Source: an uncultured Clostridia bacterium
Lineage (GTDB): Bacteria; Bacillota; Clostridia; Oscillospirales; CAG-272
NCBI GenBank assembly: GCA_904501985.1
Contig: CAJGCT010000030.1
Coordinates: 1-22,364 of the forward strand
Direction of reading: 5' to 3'
Length of the DNA: 22,364 nt
Part shown: one piece after another, positions 15,399-22,364 of the stretch
How the letters are laid out: each line of letters begins with the position of its first letter
How positions within the stretch are numbered: position 1 is the first letter of the stretch
Translations under genes and position numbers: made by a program
The notes under the pieces: model-generated
Database searches by the model: none
The model's input: only the letters and a program-made list of their open reading frames with translations
Told to the model about the DNA's origin: nothing

Positions 15399-15484
15399 TA
15401 TACAGAGTGTAAATAATTGTACGGTTTTTTTGGAATTGTGTGCATAATTCGTGATGTGTGCGGTCTGTAAACATGAAATTTCGG

Positions 15485-15513
15485 TTGACAACTTGCCGTA
15501 TCTGTGGTATAAT
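15485..15513 (+). promoter_or_regulatory. Consensus promoter of rnpB
   Basis: TTGACA (15485-15490), 17 bases, and TATAAT (15508-15513) with an extended TG at 15505-15506. It is an exact sigma-A consensus, as expected for a stable RNA gene, and ends seven bases before the RNA. Confidence 0.92.
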
Positions 15514-15520
15514 CTTATAC

Positions 15521-15894
15521 GCGACCTGATCGGGCGATCGCGCGGTATGTTGCCGAAAGGTATTACCGTGAGGAAAGTCCGGGCTTCACAGGGCAGGATA
15601 ACGGATAACGTCCGCCGAGGGTGACCTCCGGGAAAGTGCAACAGAAATAGACCGCCGGCTTTGCCGGTAAGGATGGAAACGTGAGGTAAGAGCTCACGAG
15701 TTCCTATGGTAACATAGGTCCGCTGTAAACCCTATCCGAAGCAACACCGCATATGGGATCCGTGTGCTTATCACACACGGCTGTCTGCCCGACAGATCCC
15801 ATGGGTGGCACACGCCAAGGCGTGAAGCTTTTCGGTGACGAAAAGCGAAGATAGATGACCGCCAAAACAGAACCCGGCTTATAGATCGGGTCGC
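15521..15894 (+). ncRNA. rnpB: RNase P RNA, type A
   Basis: This catalytic RNA of RNase P matures tRNA 5' ends. The conserved core is plain: GAGGAAAGTCCGGGCT (from about 15570), GTGCAACAGAAA, GGTAAGGATGGAAACGTGAG, GGTCCGCTGTAAACCC, CCGAAGCAA, and near the 3' end ACAGAACCCGGCTTATAG. Helix P1 pairs GCGACCTGATC (15521-15531) with GATCGGGTCGC (15884-15894), 11 bp with one G-U, giving ends at about 374 nt. The GTGTG/CACAC hairpin near 15765 is the variable P12 region. Small frames on the - strand here are not genes. Confidence 0.97.
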
Positions 15895-15906
15895 ATAAAT
15901 TGCATG

Positions 15907-15939
15907 AAAAGCTCCGGTTTTGCATATCGGGGCTTTTTT
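15907..15939 (+). terminator. rnpB terminator
   Basis: AAAAGCTCCG pairs with CGGGGCTTTTTT (6-bp G+C core 15911-15916 with 15928-15933, one G-U, extended by A-U pairs), ending in TTTTTT. It lies 12 bases after RNase P RNA helix P1. Confidence 0.85.
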
Positions 15940-15983
15940 GTATCTATTCACAAATAGATACATCAGTGTTTACAAAACCGATG

Positions 15984-16013
15984 TTGACAAAATGGGGCGC
16001 GGCGCGGTATAAT
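15984..16013 (+). promoter_or_regulatory. Promoter of lipoprotein-desulfurase-proA unit
   Basis: TTGACA (15984-15989) and TATAAT (16008-16013) are separated by 18 bases. The start would be near 16020, about 44 bases before the lipoprotein ATG. Confidence 0.85.
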
Positions 16014-16063
16014 AGACTAAATAACTGCTGTTTGGAAATGATAAGAAAGGAATGGTCATAACC

Positions 16064-16591
16064 ATGATAAAACTGATAGCACTTGTTTTAGCGATATTTA
16101 TGGGAGCCGCTTCCATGGCTTCCTGCGCAAATACTGACAGCAATGCCCCAATGGGATTTAAAGAAATATCCGAGGAGGGCGTTACATACGACCTGTTTGT
16201 GCCCGATGAATGGACTGCCGATATTTCCACCGGTGTTACCGCGGCTTACTACAGCGGCAAGGATCCGGCAAATATATCTATGATAGGCTTTGAGCTTGAC
16301 GGCTCGGTAACGAGTATCGCAAACTATTGGGAGACCTATGAGCCAAGCCTTAAGGCGGTGTTCCCTGACCTTACCTATGTGCACGAGCCGGAGGAGTTCG
16401 AGCTTGACGGTGTTACTGCTATGCAGTATGTTTATACGGGAACAATGGTTGACACCACCTATAAATTCATGCAGATAGTGGCATTTAAGGATGCTAAGGT
16501 GTATATATTCACCTATACCGCAGAAGCGGCAAGCTACGATGCCCACTTCGAGGATGTTTTTGCTATCCTTGCCAATTTCAAGTTCCACTGA
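16064..16591 (+). CDS. Small putative lipoprotein, function unknown
   Basis: This 175-residue protein has a signal sequence (MIKLIALVLAIFMGAASMAS) followed by cysteine 21. It is probably lipid-anchored on the outer face of the membrane, though methionine at -3 makes the lipobox imperfect. The mature part (VTYDLFVPDEWTADIST and a C-terminal beta-rich segment) resembles PsbP-like or DUF1795-type small folds only in general pattern, and I do not assign a family. ATG 16064 is preferred: GAAAGGA lies 12 bases upstream, whereas the in-frame ATG at 16052 touches that site. It is first in a unit with a cysteine desulfurase and proA, with two bases to the next start. No functional link is evident. Confidence 0.75.
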   Translation: MIKLIALVLAIFMGAASMASCANTDSNAPMGFKEISEEGVTYDLFVPDEWTADISTGVTAAYYSGKDPANISMIGFELDGSVTSIANYWETYEPSLKAVFPDLTYVHEPEEFELDGVTAMQYVYTGTMVDTTYKFMQIVAFKDAKVYIFTYTAEAASYDAHFEDVFAILANFKFH

Positions 16592-16593
16592 TA

Positions 16594-17772
16594 ATGAAAC
16601 AGATATATTTCGACAACAGCGCAACCACCCCTCTGTGCGATGAGGCAAAAGCGGCAATGAGTGCCGCTATGGACTGCTTCGGCAATCCTTCCTCGCTTCA
16701 TAACATGGGTGTTGACGCGGAAAAGCTTGTTTCGGATGCCAGACGTGCCATTTTAGCCTCTTTAGGTGTCCGCGGAGTATCAAAAATCACCGAAAAACAG
16801 CTTATATTCACCGCCGGCGGAACGGAATCCGATAATCTTGCACTTCTCGGTGTGGCATCGGCAAAAAACTTCCCCGATGGGAAGAAAATCATTATTTCAG
16901 ACAGCGAGCATCCTGCAATTATGTCACCTGCCGCAGAGCTTGAGAAACGAGGCTTTACAGTGGTGCGTATCCCAACGGTCGGCGGTGCTCCGGACTACGA
17001 AATGCTCGCCCACGAGGCGGACAGGAATACAATACTTGCAAGCTTTATGACGGTCAACAACGAAACGGGTGCTGTATATGACATAAAGCGTATTTCGAGT
17101 ATAGTTAAGGCGGCAAATCCCGACGCGCTCATGCATACGGACTGCGTTCAGGGATATATGAAGCTTCCCATTGGCGAAAGATTGCTTGGAGCAGACCTTA
17201 TTACGCTGAGTGCTCATAAAATCGGCGGACCTAAGGGCGTCGGAGCACTGTATGTATCAGCAGACGTACAAAAACGTCGCGCTGTTGCGCCCATAATATT
17301 CGGCGGCGGTCAGGAGTCGGGAATGCGCTCCGGCACGGAAAACGTCATCGGAATCGCAGGCTTCGGTGCGGCTGTAAAGGCATCTGCCGGGAAAATATCG
17401 GAATATTCCGAAAGAATATCGAGTCTTCGCCGATATCTTATTTCGGCAATCACCGAGAGGGGCGAATTTTCAGAGGTGCGGCTGAATCTTCCCGAAAACG
17501 CCGCTCCACATATTCTCAGCATCACACTGCCGAATATCAAGAGCGAAACGGCACTTCATTTTTTGTCAAGGGACGGCATATATGTTTCAAGCGGCTCTGC
17601 CTGCTCCTCCAACACAGGTCACGGAAGCCATGTGCTTCGTGCATTCGGACTTTCCGATAAGGCGGCAGACTGCACGATCCGTGTGAGCCTTGGCGCACAG
17701 AACACCAAAGAGGAAGCGGACATCTTTCTTGAGTCCCTTAAGCGAGCTGTCGGGACACTTGTCAGAATATAG
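16594..17772 (+). CDS. Cysteine desulfurase (NifS/IscS-like, class V aminotransferase)
   Basis: This 392-residue PLP enzyme removes sulfur from cysteine as a protein persulfide for Fe-S clusters or tRNA thiolation. It shows FDNSATTPL at the N-terminus, TAGGTESDN (73-81), SEHPAIM with H106, NNETGA (155-160), the PLP lysine K209 in SAHKIGGPKGVG (206-217), GGGQESGMRSGTEN (237-250), and catalytic C337 in SSGSACSSNTG (332-342). The length fits. No Shine-Dalgarno sequence is visible; it begins two bases after the lipoprotein stop and is probably coupled. In Bacillus a similar desulfurase (NifZ) sits beside thiI and feeds it sulfur, and thiI is about 7 kb away here. That partnership is inference; a role in Fe-S assembly is equally possible. 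Confidence 0.93.
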   Translation: MKQIYFDNSATTPLCDEAKAAMSAAMDCFGNPSSLHNMGVDAEKLVSDARRAILASLGVRGVSKITEKQLIFTAGGTESDNLALLGVASAKNFPDGKKIIISDSEHPAIMSPAAELEKRGFTVVRIPTVGGAPDYEMLAHEADRNTILASFMTVNNETGAVYDIKRISSIVKAANPDALMHTDCVQGYMKLPIGERLLGADLITLSAHKIGGPKGVGALYVSADVQKRRAVAPIIFGGGQESGMRSGTENVIGIAGFGAAVKASAGKISEYSERISSLRRYLISAITERGEFSEVRLNLPENAAPHILSITLPNIKSETALHFLSRDGIYVSSGSACSSNTGHGSHVLRAFGLSDKAADCTIRVSLGAQNTKEEADIFLESLKRAVGTLVRI

Positions 17773-17781
17773 GAGATATCA

Positions 17782-19029
17782 ATGGAGATTTTTGAGTATG
17801 TAAAATCCGTATGCTCTGCGGCGGCAGATTCAAAGTCTGCTATGGCAGGAGCATCGGCTAAAACTAAAAATACGGTGCTGGCGCGCATTGCGGAGCTTCT
17901 CCGAGGTGAATGCGACAGGATAACCGAAGCCAATGCCATAGACCTTAAAAATGCCGAGGACAACGGTATTGCACCGGCAATGCTTGACAGACTGAGGCTT
18001 GATTCGGGGCGCATTGACGGTATTGCCGATAGCCTTTCGGAGCTTATCATGTTAAACGACCCCATAGGGTCAGGCACACGCACCACGCGCCCCAACGGAC
18101 TTGTTATCGAGCATATCCGCGTGCCCCTTGGTGTGGTTGCCATAATATACGAATCCCGTCCCAATGTAACCGTTGATGCGGCGGCTCTTTGCATAAAGAC
18201 CGGCAATGCCTGTGTGCTTCGGGGCGGCAAAGAAGCCATTGAGACAAACCGCGTGCTTGCTCAGATTATGCGCCGCGCTCTTGCGGATTGCGGTTTGCCG
18301 TCCGATGCGGTGGGGCTTATAGACAATACCTCCCGTGAAGGCTCGGCGGCACTTATGAAAATGCGCGGACTTGTTGACCTTTTAGTGCCGCGCGGCGGTG
18401 CCGGACTTATCAGAAGCGTTGTTGACAACGCTACCGTGCCGGTTATTGAAACGGGTGCGGGCAACTGCCACATTTATATTGACGAAAGTGCCGACATTGA
18501 GCTTGGCATAAAGGTTGCGCTCAATGCGAAAATGTCACGCCCCTCTGTATGCAACGCCGTTGAGACCATGCTTGTGCATGAAAATATTGCGGCGGATTTC
18601 CTGCCAAGGTTCACAGCGGCACTTGACGGAAAGGCTCTTGAAATTCGCGGATGCGAGCGTACACGCGCCATCATCGGCTGTGCCGCGGCGGCAGAGTACG
18701 ATTGGGCGACGGAATACGACGATTATATTTTAGCGGTTAAAGTGGTTTCGGGAACTGACGAAGCCATAGCGCACATCAACAGATACAACACGGGGCACAG
18801 CGAAGCCATAATCACGCGCGACATGGCAAATGCTGAGCACTTCAAGCGCGAGGTTGACGCGGCGGCGGTGTATGTGAATGCATCCACGCGCTTCACCGAC
18901 GGCGGTGAATTTGGTTTTGGCGCAGAGCTTGGCATATCTACGCAAAAGCTCCATGCCCGCGGTCCAATGGGACTTGATGCGCTGACCACCGGCAAGTATC
19001 TTATCACCGGCGACGGGCAGGTTAGGTGA
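17782..19029 (+). CDS. proA: Gamma-glutamyl phosphate reductase
   Basis: This 415-residue NADPH-dependent enzyme reduces gamma-glutamyl phosphate to glutamate semialdehyde, the second step of proline synthesis. Family blocks seen are PLGVVAIIYESRPNVT (115-130), KTGNACVLRGGKEA (139-152), LVPRGGAGLI (201-210), ETGAGNCHIY (223-232), the catalytic cysteine C257 in NAKMSRPSVCNAVETML, and GGEFGFGAELGISTQKLHARGPMG near the end (its motif begins about residue 374). C257 aligns with Cys255 of the T. maritima enzyme. AGGAGAT overlaps the desulfurase stop just upstream. The usual partner proB (glutamate 5-kinase) is not in the window. Confidence 0.96.
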   Translation: MEIFEYVKSVCSAAADSKSAMAGASAKTKNTVLARIAELLRGECDRITEANAIDLKNAEDNGIAPAMLDRLRLDSGRIDGIADSLSELIMLNDPIGSGTRTTRPNGLVIEHIRVPLGVVAIIYESRPNVTVDAAALCIKTGNACVLRGGKEAIETNRVLAQIMRRALADCGLPSDAVGLIDNTSREGSAALMKMRGLVDLLVPRGGAGLIRSVVDNATVPVIETGAGNCHIYIDESADIELGIKVALNAKMSRPSVCNAVETMLVHENIAADFLPRFTAALDGKALEIRGCERTRAIIGCAAAAEYDWATEYDDYILAVKVVSGTDEAIAHINRYNTGHSEAIITRDMANAEHFKREVDAAAVYVNASTRFTDGGEFGFGAELGISTQKLHARGPMGLDALTTGKYLITGDGQVR

Positions 19030-19034
19030 GTAAT

Positions 19035-19093
19035 GGAAGCATTCTGCTTCACGATAGGGTAAGGCACAGCGATTTTGCTGTGCCTTGTGTTTT
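19035..19093 (+). terminator. Terminator after proA
   Basis: AAGGCACAGC (19061-19070) pairs perfectly over 10 bp with GCTGTGCCTT (19077-19086), loop GATTTT, tail GTGTTTT. A smaller hairpin, GAAGCA/TGCTTC, precedes it at 19035-19050. Confidence 0.8.
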
Positions 19094-19129
19094 GCATACC
19101 TCCGCCGCGCCGGCGGCTTCGGGGATGCG

Positions 19130-19179
19130 AAGAGAGGGGTGAAAACCGCCGCTGCGCTCTTGGTTTTCTCCCCTCTCTT
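19130..19179. repeat. Long intergenic inverted repeat
   Basis: AAGAGAGGGG-T-GAAAACC (19130-19147) pairs with GGTTTTC-T-CCCCTCTCTT (19162-19179): 17 bp with one T/T mismatch and a 14-base loop. A CCGCCG/CGGCGG hairpin sits just before (19102-19116). No T tract follows on either strand. It lies in the non-coding spacer 19094-19597, for which no gene is supported. Confidence 0.8.
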
Positions 19180-19384
19180 GGACTCTCCCCCTTTCCTCCG
19201 CTAATAGCGGTTATGCGAAGATAACGGCGCGACGTTACGCGATCCTGCGTACCGCCTTGGTGCGGAGTGCGAACACAGCCGCGCCATACTTGCGCTTCGA
19301 TTAAATGGGCTTTAGTAAATGGGGACGTTTTAGCTTCGCTCCGTTATGTCTGGATTCGCGGCTGTGGGCGGTTGTTTTTTGATA

Positions 19385-19568
19385 GGCGCGGCCGCAAAGC
19401 GGTCGCGCCTCTTAACACAAACAATTACCGCAACCCAAGCCGCCGGAATGGTGCGGGGCCATGCAGGCGGCGCGAATGTGGCGTCCTAACGATTAGCACT
19501 TATGTTGGCTTTGTTTTAGTTTTTTCCTTGTATAAAGTTTTTGCGGAGCTTTTTTCAAAAAGCGACCG
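19385..19568 (+). repeat. Dispersed intergenic repeat, copy C
   Basis: It opens with a perfect-length hairpin GGCGCGGCCGC-AAA-GCGGTCGCGCC (19385-19409, one G-U). The shared blocks run from ACACAAAC (19415) to GCGACCG (19562-19568). The nested GCCGCC-ATGG/CCAT-GGCGGC hairpin and the GCTTTTTT/AAAAAGC end hairpin are conserved. The middle (about 19475-19528) is diverged from copies A and B. It ends 30 bases before the -35 of the NSS transporter promoter. Confidence 0.85.
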
Positions 19569-19597
19569 TTCCTCCCACACCAATATTCAAAAAACCA

Positions 19598-19626
19598 TTG
19601 CCTTTTTCAGAAAAATGTGGTACAAT
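19598..19626 (+). promoter_or_regulatory. Promoter of the NSS-family transporter
   Basis: TTGCCT (19598-19603), 17 bases, and TACAAT (19621-19626), with TG at 19618-19619 as an extended -10. The start would be near 19633, shortly before the ribosome binding site TTGGAGGA. Confidence 0.75.
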
Positions 19627-19659
19627 AATCAGGTATTACATGACTTGGAGGAAAAAACA

Positions 19660-21021
19660 TTGGATCAGAAACGAAGCTCGTTTACAGGAAAGATTGGATT
19701 TGTGCTTGCCGCGGCAGGCTCTGCTGTAGGCCTTGGTAACATATGGCGCTTTCCTTACCTTGCCGCAAAATACGGCGGCGGTATATTTTTGCTTGTGTAT
19801 ATAATTCTCGCCGTTACATTCGGCTTTGCGCTTATGGCGGCGGAAATTGCTATCGGTCGTAAGACCGGACTGTCTGCTATCGGTGCTTTTAAGAAGCTGG
19901 ATCGGCGTTTTGCATTCGTTGGATATCTTGCCGCGCTGATTCCTGCCATCATTCTCCCCTATTACTCCGTTATAGGCGGCTGGGTGATGAAGTATATAGC
20001 AGGCTTCGGCACGGGACAGGCTCATGTTATGGCAGGGGATAAATATTTTTCCGAATATTTGAAGATAGTCGGTGAGCCGCTTGTATGGTTCCTGCTTTTT
20101 ATCGGTCTTACATCGCTTATTGTTATGCTGGGCGTTGAAAAGGGTATCGAAAAGGTCAGCAAGGTGATGATGCCAATCCTCGTGGTGCTGATTCTCGGAA
20201 TTTCGATCTACACTATCGTCGCTATGCCCGGTGCTGTTGACGGCGTTCTTTATTACATTACTCCCGATTTTTCAAAATTCTCGGTCATGACCGTCGTAGC
20301 GGCTATGGGACAGCTCTTTTACTCCATGTCCCTTGCCATGGGCATTATGATAACCTTTGGCTCATACATGAAAAAAGATATAAGCATCGAAAAATCCATT
20401 CATCAGATCGAGATATTCGATACCGGCGTGGCTTTTCTCGCGGGTCTTATGATAATTCCGGCGGTGTTTGCTTTTTCCGGCGGAAACGAGGAAGCACTGG
20501 GAAAAGGTCCGACCCTTATGTTTGTCACCCTGCCTAAGGTGTTCGATACCATGCCCGGCGGCAACATTATCGGTGCGGTATTCTTTATAATGGTGTTCTT
20601 TGCGGCACTTACGTCATCAATATCCCTTATGGAAACAATCGTTTCCATTCTTCAGGATAAACTGAGGATGAAGCGTATTCCTGCCAGCCTTGCGGTGCTT
20701 GGCTTCAGCCTCGTGCTGGGTGGAATCACCTGCCTTGGCTTCAATGTACTAAAGGATGTAAAGCCGCTTGGACTTGATGACCTTCTCACCTTCTTTGATT
20801 TCATCTCCAACAGTATTTTGATGCCGATAGCCGCATTTTTCACTGCGGTTCTTGTGGGATTTGTGCTTAAGCCGGAATATCTCATGGACGAGCTTGATTT
20901 GGGCGGCAAATTCAAGGCGAAACGGCTGTTTTCGGTGATGATAAAGTATATAGCCCCCGTATTTATCGTGGCGATACTTGTTTCATCCATTCTTGATGCC
21001 TTTGGCATCGTAAAGATGTAA
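19660..21021 (+). CDS. Neurotransmitter:sodium symporter (NSS/SNF) family transporter
   Basis: This 453-residue membrane protein has about eleven hydrophobic segments and a LeuT fold, and probably imports amino acids with Na+. TM1 carries the hallmark GSAVGLGNIWRFPYLAAKYG (20-39), whose unwound region binds substrate and Na+. Further marks are GLTSLIVMLGVEKGIEKVSK, and the TM8 serine stretch FAALTSSISLMETIVS. Start TTG 19660 was chosen because GGAGG lies eight bases upstream and the family begins a few residues before TM1. The open frame back to 19267 runs through repeat copy C and the promoter, so it is not part of the protein. It is monocistronic and converges with infB. The substrate is not determined. 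Confidence 0.93.
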   Translation: MDQKRSSFTGKIGFVLAAAGSAVGLGNIWRFPYLAAKYGGGIFLLVYIILAVTFGFALMAAEIAIGRKTGLSAIGAFKKLDRRFAFVGYLAALIPAIILPYYSVIGGWVMKYIAGFGTGQAHVMAGDKYFSEYLKIVGEPLVWFLLFIGLTSLIVMLGVEKGIEKVSKVMMPILVVLILGISIYTIVAMPGAVDGVLYYITPDFSKFSVMTVVAAMGQLFYSMSLAMGIMITFGSYMKKDISIEKSIHQIEIFDTGVAFLAGLMIIPAVFAFSGGNEEALGKGPTLMFVTLPKVFDTMPGGNIIGAVFFIMVFFAALTSSISLMETIVSILQDKLRMKRIPASLAVLGFSLVLGGITCLGFNVLKDVKPLGLDDLLTFFDFISNSILMPIAAFFTAVLVGFVLKPEYLMDELDLGGKFKAKRLFSVMIKYIAPVFIVAILVSSILDAFGIVKM

Positions 21022-21043
21022 TAAATAACGCTCACAGCAAATA

Positions 21044-21077
21044 AAAAGCTTCGGTTCGTATCTGAACCGAAGCTTTT
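21044..21077. terminator. Bidirectional terminator between NSS transporter and infB
   Basis: AAAAGCTTCGGTTC (21044-21057) pairs perfectly over 14 bp with GAACCGAAGCTTTT (21064-21077), loop GTATCT. Flanking T-rich (+) and A-rich (T-rich on -) tails let it serve both convergent genes. Confidence 0.9.
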
Positions 21078-21085
21078 CTTCGTTA

Positions 21086-22364
21086 TTACTGTGCTTTTAC
21101 TTCTTCCATCATGAATGCTTCAAGCACGTCGCCTTCCTTGATGTCGTTGAAGCGTTCAAGACCGATACCGCACTCATAACCCTGTGCAACTTCCTTGGCA
21201 TCGTCCTTGAAGCGCTTAAGGGAGGATATCTTGTCTTCGAAGATCACAACGCCGTCGCGGACAACGCGGATCTGTGCGTTTCTTGATACCTTGCCGTCCT
21301 GAACGTAAGAACCTGCAATAGTTCCGACGCTGGGCACGTGAATGGTCTGACGCACCTCGGCGTGACCGAGAACGACCTCCTTGAACTTAGGAGCGAGCAT
21401 ACCCTTCATAGCCGCTTCGACTTCTTCGATGCACTCGTAGATTATGCGGTATGTGCGAATTTCAACTGTTTCACGCTCAGCCTTGTCAATGGCAGACTTG
21501 TCGGGGCGGACATTGAAGCCTACAATCAGCGCATTAGATGCCGCCGCAAGCATTACGTCGCCCTCAGTGATTCCGCCGACTGCGGTGTGGATGATGTTCA
21601 CGCGGACTTCTTCGTTTGAAAGCTTCTGGAGTGACTGCTTTACAGCCTCCGCAGAGCCGCCAACGTCAGCCTTTACGATGATGTTGAGGTCCTTGATACC
21701 CTCGGAGATCTGAGCGAACAGGTCGTTGAGGTTAACTTTTGCATTTGCCTTGAACTGCTCGTTCTTAGCCTTTTCACGACGCTGTTCTGCAAGCTCACGA
21801 GCCATGCGCTCGTCTTCAACAGCCGCAAATTCGTCACCGGATTCCGGAACCTCGGAGAGACCGATGATCTCAACAGGTACGGAAGGACCTGCGGTCTTAA
21901 CGGCTTTGCCCTTATCGTCGGTCATTGCGCGGACGCGACCTACCGCAGTACCTGCAATAACGATATCGCCTGCGTTGAGAGTACCGTTCTGTACGAGCAC
22001 GGTTGCAACCGGACCGCGGCCCTTGTCAAGCTTTGCTTCAAGCACAAGACCCTTTGCACGGCGGTTGGGGTTAGCCTTAAGCTCCTTCATGTCTGCAACA
22101 AGAAGGAGGTTTTCAAGCAGATCGTCAATACCCATGCCGGTGAGAGCAGATACGGGAACGCAGATAACGTCGCCGCCCCACTCCTCGGGAACAAGCTCGT
22201 ATTTTGTAAGCTCCTGCTTAACCACATCGGGATTAGCCTCGGGCTTATCCATTTTGTTTATTGCTACAACTATGTCAATGCCGGCAGCCTTGGCGTGGTT
22301 TATAGCCTCAACGGTCTGAGGCATGATGCCGTCATCAGCCGCAACAACGAGAATTGCGATGTCG
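21086..22364 (-). CDS. infB: Translation initiation factor IF-2, C-terminal part (cut by window edge)
   Basis: About 426 residues are visible, and the N-terminal half lies beyond the right edge. The visible part opens inside the GTPase domain after G3 with DIAILVVAADDGIMPQTVEA. It then shows G4 as NKMDKP and G5 as SALTG, followed by EF-Tu-like domain II (GLVLEAKLDKGRGPVATVLVQ, within the first 140 residues), domain III and the C-terminal fMet-tRNA-binding domain (ECGIGLERFNDIKEGD close to the end). IF-2 places initiator tRNA on the 30S subunit using GTP. The frame is open to the last base of the window. Its usual neighbours (nusA upstream, rbfA downstream) are not seen: the 3' side is a terminator and a convergent transporter, so rbfA does not follow directly. 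Confidence 0.96.
   Translation of the reverse strand, partial: DIAILVVAADDGIMPQTVEAINHAKAAGIDIVVAINKMDKPEANPDVVKQELTKYELVPEEWGGDVICVPVSALTGMGIDDLLENLLLVADMKELKANPNRRAKGLVLEAKLDKGRGPVATVLVQNGTLNAGDIVIAGTAVGRVRAMTDDKGKAVKTAGPSVPVEIIGLSEVPESGDEFAAVEDERMARELAEQRREKAKNEQFKANAKVNLNDLFAQISEGIKDLNIIVKADVGGSAEAVKQSLQKLSNEEVRVNIIHTAVGGITEGDVMLAAASNALIVGFNVRPDKSAIDKAERETVEIRTYRIIYECIEEVEAAMKGMLAPKFKEVVLGHAEVRQTIHVPSVGTIAGSYVQDGKVSRNAQIRVVRDGVVIFEDKISSLKRFKDDAKEVAQGYECGIGLERFNDIKEGDVLEAFMMEEVKAQ

Noticed and set aside
15694..15963. Small - strand proteins over rnpB
   Set aside because: The interval is fully explained by RNase P RNA and its terminator.
19267..19659. 131-residue N-terminal extension of the NSS transporter
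   Set aside because: It reads through repeat copy C and the promoter. The family starts just before TM1, and TTG 19660 has a GGAGG site at proper spacing.

Overview
The window looks like the chromosome of a gut-type member of the Clostridia (Bacillota), probably Oscillospirales or a neighbouring order. The evidence is RNase Y, Mini-RNase III, a tandem glycine riboswitch before an AGCS symporter, a type A RNase P RNA, G+C-rich palindromic intergenic repeats, AGGAGG-type ribosome binding sites and sigma-A promoters. The order-level placement is inference from gene content. No phage, transposase, CRISPR array or tRNA gene was found. The window is mostly housekeeping genes, and the novelty lies in the intergenic regulatory RNA and repeats.

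Left part (1-4181, + strand). A tandem array of 125-bp palindromic repeats, each carrying a -10 hexamer, runs up to mrnC (Mini-RNase III). mrnC overlaps wecB (UDP-GlcNAc 2-epimerase), and a LysR-type regulator follows. Next is a perfect sigma-A promoter driving a 35-codon leader peptide with the run YYYYYFYF, an intrinsic terminator, and aroF (type I-beta DAHP synthase with an N-terminal regulatory domain). I read this as a Tyr/Phe ribosome-mediated attenuator controlling entry to the shikimate pathway. It is the most interesting object in the window.

Middle part (4183-15300, - strand). An alanine/glycine:cation symporter gene is preceded by a terminator and a tandem glycine riboswitch. RNase Y (rny) has its own terminator and promoter. 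A tightly packed four-gene unit then reads leftward: a double-domain BadF/HgdC-type activase, a COG3581/HgdB-like partner, cca, and thiI. Its promoter lies at about 15370-15398, back to back with the RNase P RNA promoter.

Right part (15485-21080, + strand, then infB on -). rnpB with its terminator is followed by a small lipoprotein, a cysteine desulfurase and proA, which form one unit. A 630-bp repeat-rich spacer follows, then an NSS-family Na+ symporter. The symporter converges on infB (IF-2), which runs off the right edge. A dispersed repeat of about 150-210 bp occurs three times (near 6290, 8520 and 19480), always on the + strand and always intergenic.
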